Position numbers and translations under genes: made by a program. 64,000 nucleotides of DNA from assembly GCA_037074705.1 (NCBI GenBank), contig CM073595.1, positions 70,480,139 to 70,544,138 on the forward strand, given 5' to 3'. This stretch comes from Zhengitettix transpicula (Eukaryota; Arthropoda; Insecta; Orthoptera; Tetrigidae). How positions within the stretch are numbered: the stretch's first letter is position 1; each line of letters opens with the position of its first letter. The notes under the pieces are model-generated. The model was not told the DNA's origin. It saw only the letters and a list, made by a program, of their open reading frames with translations, and made no database searches. Shown here piece after piece: positions 1 through 13,611 of the stretch.

Positions 1-216
1 TTAATATTTTCATCGAACGAAAATCTTTTGGGGTGAATGAGATTGATAACGTTTCTCCAGATCCCTTTGTGTATCATTTCAACCCTTTTCGATGTGGGAG
101 GGGATGGGGTGAAGGGACGTTACATAAAAATTTCCGCATAAAAACCCCCCGAGATTGGTGTCAAATCCGGGGTTATGGATGTCACTGAGTTAACCCGATC
201 AACGCCAACACCCAGA
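1..216 (-). mobile_element. Family R interspersed repeat, copy A (cut by window edge)
   Basis: Minus-strand copy of the ~430 bp family R. Read on the minus strand it contains a degraded form of the 5' module (GTGCCCGGCGTTGCCCGGG-like, near 200-216), then the module resembling CCATAACCCCGGATTTGACACC (about 160-185), the run of CCACCCC-type sequence, and the module with ATCAATCTCATT (about 35-55). The far end is lost at the window boundary. There is no coding capacity. The family assignment comes from direct comparison with the copies at 17245, 41612, 57706 and 59347. Its class (SINE or LINE 3' tail) is unresolved. Confidence 0.75.
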
Positions 217-235
217 GAATTATACAGAAAAAAAA

Positions 236-2149
236 TTAAAATTAATTTTCGAACGTATTCCACTATAGGCAGATTAGGCAACTTTAGAGTTGAAGTGGTA
301 AATATGCATTAGTATTAGTTTTAAAAATTAGCAAATTTATCTTCATGTAATGTAAGTAACAAATTTACTTTCTTTGTTAAAAAACGTTTTCAATTTTTAA
401 TAAAAAACTAAATATTTTCTAGAATGTTAAATTTGTGCATGTTCTGACGCCTGCGTACTATACACGACGGCATCTGAAAGCAAAGGCCAACGAGGTGACA
501 TTAAATATGACCAAGAACAATTTACATGCACCCTCGGACAAGAAAAAAATGTTTCTCAGAGCGTACCTGGAATGACGAGCTTTAAAGTCTTTCCAAATGT
601 CTCTAGTTGTCAGGAAAAGTAACAGAAACTGATACGGATGCCTATTACAGTATCAGTGTTAATTTTAATTTAATAAATATGAATTGTATGTTTTTTTCGG
701 TCTTAAAGCGTCAGGGGAACTTCTATATTTTTAGTTATTTAAATTTAGTCAGCATAATATCACCAATTACGATAACTAGATTTTATTATATATGTCTATA
801 TTCAGAGCCGAATATTAATAAAATGAATTTATGTGTCAACTTAATCATTAAATAAATTTTATATAAAATCGGTTTGTAATGTTTGTACCCTCAAGATTAC
901 TTTAAAAAAATTAAGTACAACAGGACGAAGATGTCACTCTAATTTAATCTGTTGACGGTAAAGGCAGTAATAGAATTATCTGTTAGTCATGTGATACAAA
1001 TAATTTAAGGAACATATGTTTATCAGTACAATATAGTTAAAAAGACATTAGAAATTTAAATAATTGGAGACGTGTAGTTATGAGCAAGGCCTAAAATAAA
1101 GTATTATCTATTAAAAGGAGGAGTGTACTTTTGTGGAAATCGTAGTTAAGGTTGAGAAGTAGAAATCGTTGAAGGAAGTTGTTGAAGTACAGTAACACCT
1201 AGCAGGCGGAGATGAAGTATCTTTCGAAGTCTCAGGTGAACAGAATTTTTACCTGAGAAGATTGCTCGACCACAGACTCGAAATGCGAACCCATCGATAA
1301 CTTACTAAACATTCCGATACACTTAATTATACATAGACACGTTACATGTATGTCTATAAAATCTGGAAAACAAGAAAGCGAGACGCGATATTTTGTTTAC
1401 ACGAATGATTAAAACCATTGTGATCGTTGAGCTATTAATTCGTACTGGTTTTTCAGCGTATTTAAATATATTTTGAACCTTTTAATTTCTTATAATACTT
1501 ATAGTAATACATATCTGTAAAATATAGTCCACAATTCTTTCAAATACGTTTCACAGAAGTTTTTCTCTTATCCAAATTTTATTTTTTCCTGACTTCCCAA
1601 ATTGAGAATCCAGGAGCTAGAGTAGACTTAAGGTATAAAATTTTGTTGAAATAGAAGAAGAATAAAAAATTTTGGCTCTCGAAGTCTCAAAAGAAAAAAA
1701 ATGCATACTCCCAATAAGCCTGTTTATTACTCTGCGGTTTGAAGACTTCATTAAAGATAAAATGTTCATCCGCTAGTGATTTAGTGCCCATAAAATTGTT
1801 GAAGAAAGCTTTCTGAAAGGTATTAAAATATTGATGGGTTTACCTTATCTATATTTCTGGAACTTTGTTGTTAAGCTTGCGGCTACACAACCTATTTTTA
1901 TGATTTTGAAAGGCTACATATTTAAAACGCGATACAGAATTCATCAAAATCTGATTAGAAGATCAATTTTAAAATTATGAGTTAGTATTATATTTGTATT
2001 TGCCGTTGATTATTTAGTATTCACCCCACGTTTTGTTATAATTCTGAAAGTGTACCTGTTAAATGAAACCTGAAAATAATATGCGGAAAGTGTCATCACT
2101 GACTGAAACGCGAGGAATATTAAGAGACAAGAGGCATTGAAATAAGAAA
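236..2149. other. A+T-rich stretch, no gene seen
   Basis: No recognisable coding region or RNA gene. The 82-codon open frame at 607-855 has no recognisable domain and low complexity, so it is not called. A small inverted pair CTCAGGT/ACCTGAG lies at about 1230-1257. Nothing else is supportable. Confidence 0.6.
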
Positions 2150-2262
2150 ATTTTGTTCGACGTTTCGCTTACAAGATGACGACAGAGATTTTAGTCGTCG
2201 AAACGTCGCATTTAAATATGTTACACCCGAGTGAAAACCGAGAACTGTTTATCGAACAATTA
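2150..2262 (+). mobile_element. Hammerhead-like retroelement tail, inverted-repeat family
   Basis: A GACGTTTCG near 2159 is mirrored by CGAAACGTC near 2199-2207. Between them a GATGACGAC / GTCGTC hairpin sits directly before GAAACGTC. The core box reads AAGATGA rather than CTGATGA, so it is decayed. The downstream flank (GTGAAAACCGAGAA) resembles the right arm of the element at 22993-23131. By family knowledge, hammerhead cores of this kind occur in the terminal repeats of Penelope-like retroelements. Membership is inferred, and no reverse transcriptase or GIY-YIG endonuclease is visible nearby. Confidence 0.5.
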
Positions 2263-2353
2263 CACCGGGAAATACTTCAATCTTTGATGAAGTAATTGTG
2301 TTTTAAATATTGCTAAGAAATGTTGTGGAGGTTAATTTCAAGAATATATTATG

Positions 2354-2441
2354 CGACAATTCTTGGTTTTATGTCTGAGGGCCAATTTTTGTCGGAACAG
2401 GCCGTTTCCGCGGCTATCACCATCGCCGTCATCAGGTATAC
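2354..2441 (-). mobile_element. Hammerhead-like retroelement tail, CGGC stem family
   Basis: On the minus strand an exact CTGATGA (2435 down to 2429) is followed by CGGC, a 10 nt loop, GCCG, two extra bases, then GAAAC (2408-2404). The bases after GAAAC are GGC instead of GTC, so the cleavage triplet is not canonical. The tail continues through GCCTGTTCCGACAAAAATTG. It lies about 150 bp from the plus-strand element at 2150-2262, in the opposite orientation. It is a probable fragment of a Penelope-like or related retroelement and is unlikely to be catalytic. Confidence 0.5.
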
Positions 2442-2445
2442 AGAG

Positions 2446-4383
2446 AAACTACGTTAATTATAATTAAGCTTATTTTAGAAAATAATAATTATCAATACAT
2501 GGTCGTTTTTATTCGATACCCAAGTTTGTTCTGTGGAACTGGGTATCAAGGAAGCGAAAATCGTCCGGTATTCATGTATAAATTCTTAAATTAACGCAGC
2601 AGCAGTTGACTGAACTTAAATATGAAACTATCAGAAAGAAATTCATATAGTATTTACAAATAGATTATCAACAGCCATATAAATGGCACTACTGAGAAAA
2701 ACGCCTAGTACCTAGGCACCACCACAAACTGGAGGAAAAAACCTATTGAATTCATGAATGTTAGTTTTCGGACATAACTTGTATAAATAACATTTTTGTG
2801 GTTACAAATGTATATTGAAAATTACTTTAAAAATTGTTATATTTACTGATTTTGAAACCAGTATAAAAATTTCGATTATAAATTTTGTAGGATATCTGAA
2901 TTTATCTTCCTTCCAAATATTTTAAATCTATTCTTAGTAAGTTCTTCAGTATAAATGGATTTATTCTAATTTAATTTAATGTTACATCCTATAAAGAAAT
3001 GAATATTAGTTATCAAGAGTTTTAATTAATAAAAACATGATGCAACTGGAATATTTTTATCTGAATTTGCAATTGAATTTCTCCACATAGCCTAATTCAT
3101 AAAATTATTTAAAGGCTATGAGTGCGTTTCTTCCTGTGTGCGTCTGTTGGAAATTTGTAAGTTAATATCAAATTTTTCTTGTCTATTACAAAACCAGAAA
3201 TTAAAATGCAACGTTTTCACCATAATGAAAATTTAATTCCTTGAAGTCGTACGTTTTAATGAAATTGAATTTGTTAGAAATATATCTTACACTTTCCATA
3301 AGAAGACGCAATATGTAATTCTCAGTAGCACTCAAATCGTAAACCACACTGCACTGCTATCTGGTGGCCGAAACAGTTATTACTACGAAGTCGTCGTGCA
3401 TGGAGTTCCGCAATCTGCCGCTTGGTAGCGTTCGTATCAAGAATGGCTCAACTCCCTTTATAATTTTAACAGATATTATTGAATAATTCTTCAGTCGAAC
3501 CGGTGTCAATTTAACCACAGGTTTGCGACTTGATTTGTCTACAATATTAATTTTCTCTTTATATTTTTATTTTTATAAGACTTTGTATACACAAAAGTAG
3601 AATTTATTTTACTTTAGAAACATTTGAAAATGTGACAAATATATTTGAAGGTTTTGTTAATAAAATATTCCCATTTGGCAGAAATACGTGACTTCTTTCA
3701 ACAATTTTCTGGTTAAAATAATCCTGTTTTGTGCAGATTAATTATTCGTTAACTGAAACAAATAATGGAAACCATTTCACAGATTTCCGTTCCTAAGTGT
3801 GTTGTGGATCACAAACGAAGTTTGAAGTAGTGCGTTGAAAAAATACTGGATCGAAGGCCTCCATAAGCCCATTAGCAGACCTGGTCTCTGATGGACTTAA
3901 ATTTTAAATGAGATGAAACGGTTTTAAATTATGGAGCATGCTCACGATTTACATAAAATAGCATGAAGTACTTCAAGTGAATAGAGCAGCAATTATCTGT
4001 GTCCCGCTTCATGTGAACAAATATAACAGTTCCAAATTAGGACGTGTATGCAAATGTGCAGCAGAAGAGATTCTACAATCGAGACCTTCTGCTAGATAAT
4101 CTTGGTATTAATGTACCATTTTCTGGTGTCACTAGATTCAGCTAATCAAACACTGATATTGTCAATTAGTCCTTATAATGTTAGAACTTCAATTAGTGAA
4201 TTTCTGCGCTTCCCCTGAACTAGGGATCTGACCATTTATAAATAAAGCATGATAATAACGAAAAAAAATAAGTGTTGAATTAAAAATATTACAAGAAGAT
4301 TTAAGGTATTAAACCGCATAGTGTTAAAAATATTCACAATAATGTTATGTATAAATAAATTTCTAGTGAATTTACTATAGTTC
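2446..4383. other. A+T-rich stretch with one GC-richer patch
   Basis: No gene seen. The patch at about 3340-3470 is richer in G+C than its surroundings and holds two similar direct motifs (CTGCTATCTGGTGG and CTGCCGCTTGGTAG), possibly part of another dispersed repeat. I do not recognise it. Confidence 0.5.
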
Positions 4384-4574
4384 TTTTCAAATGGGAGCCG
4401 ATATGACCTTGAAGCTCTTCCCTGCGCCGTTGAATCAAATTCGTGTGACGTCGCATATTATTGTGCACGCAACTGCAGAAACGGTTTGTTGTCAGTCATA
4501 ATTGACGATGTGGCAACGTTTGTCTATTTCTCTCCTCTCATTCACCGACAGCCAGAACGGCTCCCATTTGAAAA
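4384..4574. mobile_element. MITE candidate with perfect 17 bp terminal inverted repeats
   Basis: TTTTCAAATGGGAGCCG at 4384-4400 is the exact reverse complement of the bases at 4558-4574. The arms bound a 191 bp element with a GC-richer, non-coding interior, the usual architecture of a miniature inverted-repeat transposable element moved by a DNA transposase encoded elsewhere. No convincing target-site duplication is visible at the edges, so the superfamily cannot be assigned. A 64-codon open frame inside (4502-4696) overruns the right arm and is not regarded as a gene. The alternative is two inverted fragments of a larger element. Confidence 0.6.
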
Positions 4575-6440
4575 CCATTAAAATTACCAATTGTCATCTG
4601 AGCAGAGACTTGTATATGTATAACATTAAAAGCTGCATACCGTCCACGTTATTTGCAGACAATCATTTTAAAACACAAAGTTTCAAAATATTTTAAAGCT
4701 TTTTTGCTGAAATTATTCATTCAGCACATTAAATCTCATTCAATTTTATTAAATACTTTCAAGACAAATGTGGCTAAAGTATATTTGTTGCAATGTGTAA
4801 TTTTAATTACGCCCATATTACTATTATAGACAGCAACATTGTGGATATATCGCACATTTTTTAAGCATCACGTAATATTGTAAAACAATAGAAAAGAAAC
4901 ACGCAACCCTGCGATCACACACGAACACAGACGCAGACAGATTATAGACACAGGCCTTTGAAAAATATTTTTTCTAATAGATTGTTACGTAATAATGTTT
5001 TTTAAATAAAACTTTTGTTCAATTCACCGCAGGGAAAATGCCTTGAGTAACCCATGTATATAATATTTAAGAAGTGCAGGAAATATCTAATTGGCATTAT
5101 AGTTTATCAGTGCGTTTTTAGTGTACGTAAAGTTATAAAAGACCGCTTTGAAATTAGTTGTATCTACTCGTTCATACATATAGGACATAAGTTTTCAGTG
5201 AAAATAGAATATTTTCTTGCAGTTAGTTAATTTTTTTTTAATTTCATCAAAGGTCAGTATTTCTTCTAAGATCATGATGACTATGAATTTGGTATCATAT
5301 AAAACATTTTCTACCTATTTTTTTAAAGTTACTAATAATAGTGATTAAATCAGAACATAACGGATGTTCTGTACAAATTAATTATTACTTAAAAAGATCT
5401 ATACGTAATAATACACGTATGAGATTATATTTTCTTCTATTTTATTTAATTATTATATATACTTAATATTATATTTAATACCCTTAAATTTCAAACTGTA
5501 ATGGTAAAGGATAATAACGAGTATTAGTAATTTATAATTATTAATTTTCATGAAATATTGGGAGAAATAATTCGGATCAGAATAAATAGGGATTGTTTCA
5601 AAGTAAGTAATTGATGACGGCGAATGTAGTAAGTACTGTGATGTGTGATGGAAAAAAATGGGGAGATCATTAAGTTACATGACATAAAAAACCCATCTAA
5701 TTCGGATTGCCTACACTGTAATTGAAACACTTATTTTTTCGTTTAGGAAAATTATAATGCGTACATCCTCGACGTTAATCTTTGTGGGACTGTGGAGGAA
5801 ATGAGAAATTTAGAAAATGAAGGTGATGTAATTTTTAACTGGAGCGCCATCTCATCTTATTGCTCATCAAACATGAAAATATGAAAGGCACTAAACGTTT
5901 CTCGAGTAACAAAGTTCGCAAAAAAAAATTATTACTGTAAGTTATAAAGTCCTAAAACCTGGGACCCAAACTTTGATTGATTTAGTAACGAGTTTAATAT
6001 TTAAACTATCGCAACCAACATCAGCAGACTCCAGGGTAATTTAAATTTCAAACCTCGCTGTTCAGTTTCCAGTGGCGGCGGAGAATAAAGGTAAATAAAT
6101 AGCGCGTAATTCAGTTTGGAGGTCGAGCAGTAGATTTAAAACAAGCAAACCAATAGTCGTTCTAAATGGATAAACAGTAACGAGAGAAGGGAAATCACTG
6201 TTATTTGTGGTGCGAAAGAGTAACGCAAGACAACCTCCAGGCACGTATCGTGATTTTGTAAATTGCGTGTAGCCAGTTTTCCTACAATGTTTTCATAATT
6301 AAGTGATAATACGAATATGTAAAACGTTAATTTTCTGCACTCGTGTATTTAAGGGGTACTTATTTATTCTGCTATCATAAACATTCTCTCTAACTTAAAA
6401 ACAAAAATATTTTCAGTTTTTCCTGTTTTATTAATTTTAC
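4575..6440. other. A+T-rich stretch, no gene seen
   Basis: Low-complexity A+T-rich sequence, especially 5380-5540. A moderately GC-richer block at about 6030-6250 is open in one minus-strand frame for 60 codons without a recognisable motif. No feature is supported. Confidence 0.5.
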
Positions 6441-6675
6441 TAGGTCGTTGCCCTGCAGTACCTGGGTTGTCATAATTAAACTCAGAAACATCCATAACCG
6501 CGGATTTGACACCAAATTCGGTTGTTTTAGCGTTATTTATATGTATGTTATTTGTAATATGGGTGCTCCTCTCCCGTGCCGAAAGGGATTGAAGTTATAC
6601 ACAACAAACATCTGGAGAAACACTATCAATCTCATTGACCCCGAAAAATATTTATCTAACGCAAATATCGGCTTA
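6441..6675 (+). mobile_element. Family R interspersed repeat, copy B (3' end lost)
   Basis: Plus-strand copy. The 5' module is partly decayed (TACCTGGGTTGTCATAATTA), then CCATAACCGCGGATTTGACACC-like sequence, GTGCCGAAAGGG, a module with ATCAATCTCATTGACCCCG and CGCAAATATCGG. Similarity to the other copies ends near 6675. The 106-codon open frame starting at 6448 is a reading of the repeat. Equivalent frames recur in other copies only because the DNA is shared. Confidence 0.8.
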
Positions 6676-6759
6676 ATCATAATTGTTCCACTTCTCGTCA
6701 CCAATGTCGATAAAGTCACAAAGAACCAAATCAGACTGGTGTGTGTTTCTGTTTTGATA

Positions 6760-9700
6760 ACCAAATAAGTATGCATTCACTACTTCTATAGACAATAGCC
6801 TCAAATTAGTTTCGGAGAGATCAAGAACTACAGTAACGTAGTAGGTACTAATAATTTTGAAATATTCATATTTTAAACTCTTCAGGTAGTCTGTTGCACG
6901 GGTTTTATCCTCTGCAATGGATTCTGATTTTGAATAGATTTTGTATGATACTGGCGCTAAAGAATCGGTTTTTAATTTTGGTTCATTGGTTTAGCCTTTT
7001 GTATTTCACACACTTCAGACTTTCTATTTGATATTTGCTAGCGTTTTCTAGTGTCGTGTGCACAATAAACTTCATTGGATCAAATAGATTAATTTTAAGT
7101 TTAAACAACTTTTAGGGTTCTAATAAAATATAGTGTAGCATTGTTTTAGATACTTCTGAAACTATTATATGGTTTATTTCCATTATTTTTGACTATATAT
7201 TATTTTTCATATTTTTATCCTAATGAACCAATTAGTTATTCTGGATATGATCTGGGAAATTATCTCCCTGTTAATGGTTGTTGAGGGTTGAGGCCGTTCT
7301 GTACCAGTAATCTGCCCTTTCATAGTGCTATTGATATCTCACGTAAGAGCATTGTGTCCCTGCATATTGTACCCTCATTGGGCCGTCTAATCCAGGAACA
7401 GAGTTTCAGGGTCTCAAACACAAAATTCACCGATGGCTGGTTTGAAAAGCGGGCACAGCATGTGTACTTCCATTTTGTTTCGTTGGTTTACCCTTGCGGA
7501 AATTTATTCCGCCGCCTATGTAATGAATGAGCTTCCGCCGAACGAGCTGTAACACGCAGGACAAAGGGATTTCGGGTATTGTCCTACTCCAGGACCCCAA
7601 TATCTAACGAACATGTCAGTATTCGTCAAAGCCAAGGCCTTGCACGTGTTTGAACGAATCTTTTAATGAGTTTCATTACCCCCCCGTTTTTGTTTACTTT
7701 CTTTGCGCCCCTTTACACATAAGCGCCCTTTATTATTATACATATGGGAGCAGCCTTTTAAGGGAAGCTCTCAGGCGTGCATTGCTTGTCTAGGTATCAG
7801 TAATCGGTAAATTTGTGTGTGAATGTGAGGGTCCTTCAATTCTCAACTTTGGTTTTCAAAATTTTAGTTATAGTATGTCCACCTTCGTCTGGCCCTTCAT
7901 CTACTAAAACAGAGAGACTTCATGAGGACGCATGAATGACGTATATGCACATCATAATTACAAAATAAATTTACAAAAATGTATCCAAGGAAATAGAGAA
8001 TGTGTATAATTTAGTATTACTGGTTATTCAACTACAAATTGTTTAAGTATTAAATAATTCTGGTTTTAATACTGTGGAGATAAACTTGGAACAACGTATC
8101 TGTCTTATATATATATATATATATAAAAATATATATATGATGGATATTAAATTTTTAATGTAATATACAAATTTTATAGATTTTTCAATTATTTACTTTA
8201 ATTTGTTTAGAAGACCAATTCAATCTAATACTGAATTTTGAAGTATTTAAAAATGTTAAATTTTACTTTACAGTTTATTATTATTTAATAACATATTCCG
8301 TTTGAAAACTTTAAATCAATGTAATGAATTTTTCAAGTTACCAAATTTTAATAGCAATTCTTAACATGTAGTGAATGGTTTGAAATGATGAAACAGAGAT
8401 TTGATTAATATATTGTTTAAAGAAACCATTTAAAACAGAAAAATAATTTTTGCATAAAATTTTCGACTGCTTTTAATTTAAATGATACTCTTATTTCAAG
8501 GCCACTTGAATATTTCTGGCCACTTGAATTGTGTTGAAAGACATGAAAAATAAAATTTAAAGGAAATTTTTTATTCGAATTTACTGAAATGCTACACTTA
8601 AATTAATTTTACCCCCTTGTCATTATTTTAGTGTTTAATTCAGGTTATTTATTCATAAAGTTCCCTAAAAGTTGTTAAATTTTGATCATACATCGTTAAG
8701 CAAAAGAGAATAAGTATGAATTTTTAGGGCGTTGTTTATTAATTAATAATTTTTTAACAAAATATGGTTTTCTTGTTTCAGGTAAGTTGAGACAATTCTT
8801 TCTACCAATTCGTGTCTCAGGTAAGTACACATATTCTTAAAAATTTGTAACATGAACCTAAGTACAAAAAATGTAGAACAATAATCTGATCCAAATTCAG
8901 GGAATTTCAATTGGAAAATAAGTAATTTACTTATTTTTAATTTAAAAACGCTTAGCGGAGTGATCAATTATAATTAACTAGCATTTTGTGACAGTTGTGA
9001 GTCGGGTTTTGTAACTACACACTTAAGTAATGATTTCGGAATATTAATCTGGTCATTATTAAACAGTAAAAAAATATTATTTACATTAAGCTTCAAAAAC
9101 GTAAAGTTTCACTTTGTGAATTCAAACCCTAGACGAATTACCACAGAACACTTGTAAAATTTTTAGAAAAACAGTTATGAAAAATAAACTGTAAACTAAG
9201 AACATTATCAAGCGCTGCAGAAGGAATTGTCGAACGTATAAGACGGTCGTTACACGAAAATCCACCAGTACGTTGTTGGTTCTCCAAAAGTGAATGTTTA
9301 ATGTGGCCTGTTATATGATCGCGTTGTCGGGGATTTCTTCTTCACAGATAGTAGCATAACTGGAAAGGTGAATCATTTTCTACCCTTCTTAATATTTTAG
9401 TACTAAATTTCTGTTCAAATCTGTTTATTTATTTGCGCAAAATTAATTTGTAGTGCTGGAAATCTTTTTCGACGATCCTGTATTTTTGTCCAAAGTTTAA
9501 TAACCTAGGCTAATTACTCGTCTATTATATAACAATTTACCTGTTGGAAGAACTCGTGAACTTAAAGCCTTTAATGCCTCTATGACTGAATAATTATACT
9601 AAAAACTGTAACTCAAATAAAACTGATATTATGTTTGTAAATAATTTGACGGCAGTGACCCTTCAAAGTTTTACGATGCTATATAAATTTTTAACATAAT

Positions 9701-10651
9701 ATACTTTATTGGTGAAATTATCAATTACACTGTAAAATTTAAAAATTTAAAAATTCTCATGAGAATATTTAGAAGCGGTTTACGACCTTCCTTACAATAT
9801 TCGCCGCGACTATCTTTTATGAACGTTTCTTTACTTACTCTGGTTCGAGTAAATGTTCTCCCCAAAATGTACGAAGAGAATAAATTTAAGTCTGTCTGAA
9901 TATTTTAATTATGATACTAATGTTAGATAATATTGATTTTTATGTTTGAGAAGAGAGAAGATATTGATTCCAAATACGTGCAAAAATTAAAGTTGCATTC
10001 AGATTAATTTTAAAATGGTGCACTTGTTGTAGAAAAATTCTGTTACGTATAACTCAAAATTTTTAAGATTAGAACACGTAATTTCCTTCCGATTAATTTT
10101 TGTAAATTGCTCAAAATGTTTAATTTTCTGAAATATAAACTTAAGACGTGAAAATTTTCACAAAATATTTGTGTAATATTCAGACAATTTAAATATTGCA
10201 AATTATTATGCGAATATCGGAGAATTTGAACCCCGGTGAAAAAAATATAAAGAAGCTACGCTGCAATCATACTTTGACAATAATTAATTCATATTACAGG
10301 CTATTAATTATTATTCTAGTTCTGTTGTGGATTACTTAATTCTTTAATAGCAATATTCAGTTTTAAAAAGTTATCGTTAGTCATGTCCCGACAACGAAAG
10401 CTGACAATTGTTCATTTTTTTGGTAATGTTAATATAAAAATACAACATGTGAATCTAGCTACTTATCTATGTTAACAAGATAAATTAAATTAATTAGCGA
10501 CCATATTGTAAAGAACGATAATATATTAACTAATATTTTTAAGATTTTGAATATTAGATAAATTTTTTGAATAAATTTTTTTTCTGAAATATTATATTGT
10601 TCGTTCTTATCACAGCTTATAATAAATTAGGTACCGTAGAAACTGAATATA
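6760..10651. other. A+T-rich stretch with a GC-richer block and a TA microsatellite
   Basis: No gene recognised. Positions 7270-7740 are GC-richer and contain an 80-codon plus-strand open frame (7288-7530) that matches nothing I know. An interrupted TA/AT microsatellite lies at 8106-8138. A short tandem duplication built on GGCCACTTGAAT lies at about 8500-8530. Confidence 0.5.
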
Positions 10652-10735
10652 AACAAATTGATGAAACTACAAAAATATACTGAAACGTCGATGTATTGAA
10701 TAAAATATTTTAATTTGTATGTTATAATGGTCAAT
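10652..10735 (+). mobile_element. Hammerhead-like retroelement tail, family beta (decayed)
   Basis: TTGATGA (10658-10664), a decayed stem II region and GAAACGTCG (10682-10690) align base for base with the minus-strand copy at 32911-32996. The downstream TTGAATAAAATATTT is shared too. Stem II has lost pairing (CTAC against ATAC, where the better copy has GTAC/GTAC), so this copy is probably inactive. It supports the existence of a dispersed family with hammerhead-like core boxes. Confidence 0.6.
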
Positions 10736-12403
10736 AAATTATTTAACTTATTAATAAAAACAGGAAAACATAAATATTATTTTTACTGAAACATTTGTAA
10801 AAACTCAATAACTTATTTATTCTTAAATCACACCAACAGCCCCTTTAACTTTTAAAATCTACTTCTTAATTATAACGATGAGAGGATTTTTAATCGTTTA
10901 ATATCCGCTCCATAATTGGCTTCGTTAACAAAAGGCAGTGTGGGTATTTATTTAACCTGCGGTCCTTCAAGAACTTTCGGCCTTTTTTATTTAATCACTT
11001 ATGCAGGATATAATATATCAATGGATTTAATGAACCATAAAAGTTTGAAATTTAACCCCTTTTAATCGTATATTCTGTTTTAATTTTATAATGATTTTCG
11101 AGCTGAAAATTTTTAGCTTCAACATTAAGTAGAAGTCAGAACGCACCAAAAATATTACGCATGAATAATCATTAAAGTCAGGTTAACATATCGTGAAAAC
11201 ATAATTTAAAGTAGATGAGACTTAAACAATTTAAAATTACTGAAGATTAGATTTTATTTTTAACAAACAAGTGGAATAATATATTAATGTTTAATTAGGA
11301 ATTTTTTTCCCCTAGCAATTATGTATATAGTTATAAATATTTAATCGTGAATCATTTTCACATTTTCCGATGATCTGTTTTTAGAGTATTTAATGTTGTC
11401 AAAATATTTAATTTCTTATTTCATATTAGATTACTGTAGTTCCATATTTCTATCATTTGTAAATGTGTGTATGTACTTAGAAATTTTCCTATTTTCTAAA
11501 CGGTGAATAATTAAAAAAAATAGTATTGCCGAATTTATCAATATGGAATGTTAAATAGTTCCTTAAGAATTTAATTTATAATTGTATATTTGTACTTAAC
11601 CTAAACATGACGCTTATGCATTTCAATGGATATGCGGTTAACAAGTAGAAATTTTCTGACAAAGGCTAGAGTAATCAGAATTTCCGACGATGTTGTGATT
11701 TTGCTCCATTTGCAAGTTTCTGATACAAAGAAACTCAGCTCTTGCTACCGTACTTATTAATTACTCTCGGCCTTTGAGTCACTTCTTTTTTTGGAGTCCT
11801 TCCCGTCTTCATCGTCAACTATGAATATGAAATGTTTCTGCAGCAACGCGACATCGAGATGTTGCCAACGCATTATAAAATATTAATTAGTAAGAAAGCT
11901 AGAAAGTTTTATAACAAGGTTCTCTAATTTTCATACAAATGGCCCCAGTTTTTCCGGATGAAAGAACTCGGAATGTATGAAAAATTAATTCTTCTCGGAA
12001 AGCCTTATTGTTAAAATGAGTTTTTCTTTCTAGTATGGTCTAAACGCTGTCTACAAGTCTATGGAATTAATTGATCAAGTTATTTTGCACTTCTTATATA
12101 GGAGTACAAAATTAATTGTTTCTATAAATTATTGTAAACAACATTGGTAAAATAACTATCCAACATGATATTTACTTAATAAATAGTTGATTTAAAATTT
12201 TATTCCATATATTTTCTTCGATTTTAAATATAATATTTGTATTTCATTAAGTGACCAAGACTTTTATATTTCCATAATAGTTACTTATAAACTAAAATAC
12301 TTGAATACAGGCCTACAGTTTATTTATTAAATTTTACATACATTAACAAATAAAATTTTACGTCTGATAAAATAAATTTTATGATAAAACAGCCAATAGC
12401 AGG

Positions 12404-12478
12404 CAATGAAAAAAGTGTTTTATTTATTAATTATTAAATTGAAACATGTTTCAGTCCTCATGTGTAACATCTTCAGGC
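12404..12478 (-). mobile_element. Hammerhead-like retroelement tail, palindromic stem III type
   Basis: On the minus strand CTGAAGA (12476 down to 12470) is followed by a weak stem (GTT/GAC, 9-10 nt loop), then GAAACATGTTTC. That 12-mer (12441-12452) is a perfect palindrome. An A+T-rich tail follows. It resembles a diverged member of the same class of short elements. Core substitutions (CTGAAGA for CTGATGA, ATG for GTC) make catalysis doubtful. Confidence 0.4.
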
Positions 12479-13611
12479 AAAGATAAACATTTCTTATTAA
12501 ATTAATTAATAAATTACTGTTCTCATTGTCCTTTACAGGCTGCTTTATCATGAAATTTTATAATTATCCAAACATGACTACATCATTTTATGCACTCCTG
12601 CAATCAGTTGGTGATAATGAGATAAAACTACAGACAAATAATTACGCTCTACGAAAATAACGGTAATCGGTGTTTGTATTCGTTTAAAATTTAAACTTAA
12701 ATAATTTCGACTCTAATGTTAGATATTGTAATATGACAATATTAATATTTGTTTTGGCGTTTCGAATCTTGAGAGTTGGATTTTTTTTTTATATAAGAGG
12801 ATTTGTATCTGTGGATGTGGTATTTGATATCTTTGTTGTTTTTTTTGGTTGGGGACAAATCGTTTGTACAACTGATCTGTACATTTATAAATTAGCAATA
12901 CTGTAAATGTCTATTCATTTGATGTATGTGGATGAGTGAATCCTGGAAAGAAAAATTAAGTTTCACATTCTAATTAACGCTTATCAAGTATTATTCGTCA
13001 CGCACGAATAGTCAGTTCTTTTTATGGATCAATTTGTTGGAATTATCAAATATTTATTTATATTCGAATGAATTAGGTATTTAAAGCAAACAAAAATTAG
13101 AGTATTTAAAGCAGATTAAATATTTAATAATGGTGATTATAAGAGTATTTTAGAAGACTGAAATGAGATATTGAAAACGTGACGTCAACAGTACGTTATC
13201 ACTGCGTCCCGTATTCATATTTGAATACGTTCATATAATTGCCGAACAATTTTTACATTGTCAGAGTTAAACAACTATTTAAAAAAAATTTAATATCTCA
13301 AAAATAACTAAGTAAAATCCCATTATCCAAAGAAAACATTACAACCTCAAGTCCGCTTCATTCATTTTCTATCAGATACATCACGTCTCCTTTTTCTATG
13401 ATCTACCAACTTTTCCTGGCTCCAATGCATTTTCTATGTCTTACGTTTGAACACCTGAAATATTACAAGTTCAAAACAGGCACGCAATTGACGTTAGGTT
13501 TCAAAGCGATTTTATAAAGAACTTATATGAAAAGATATAAAAACGACGGGCCTGTATTTCGAGAAACTATGTCTGTAGAAAGTTTTAATTTAACGTCTGT
13601 TTTTATTTAAT

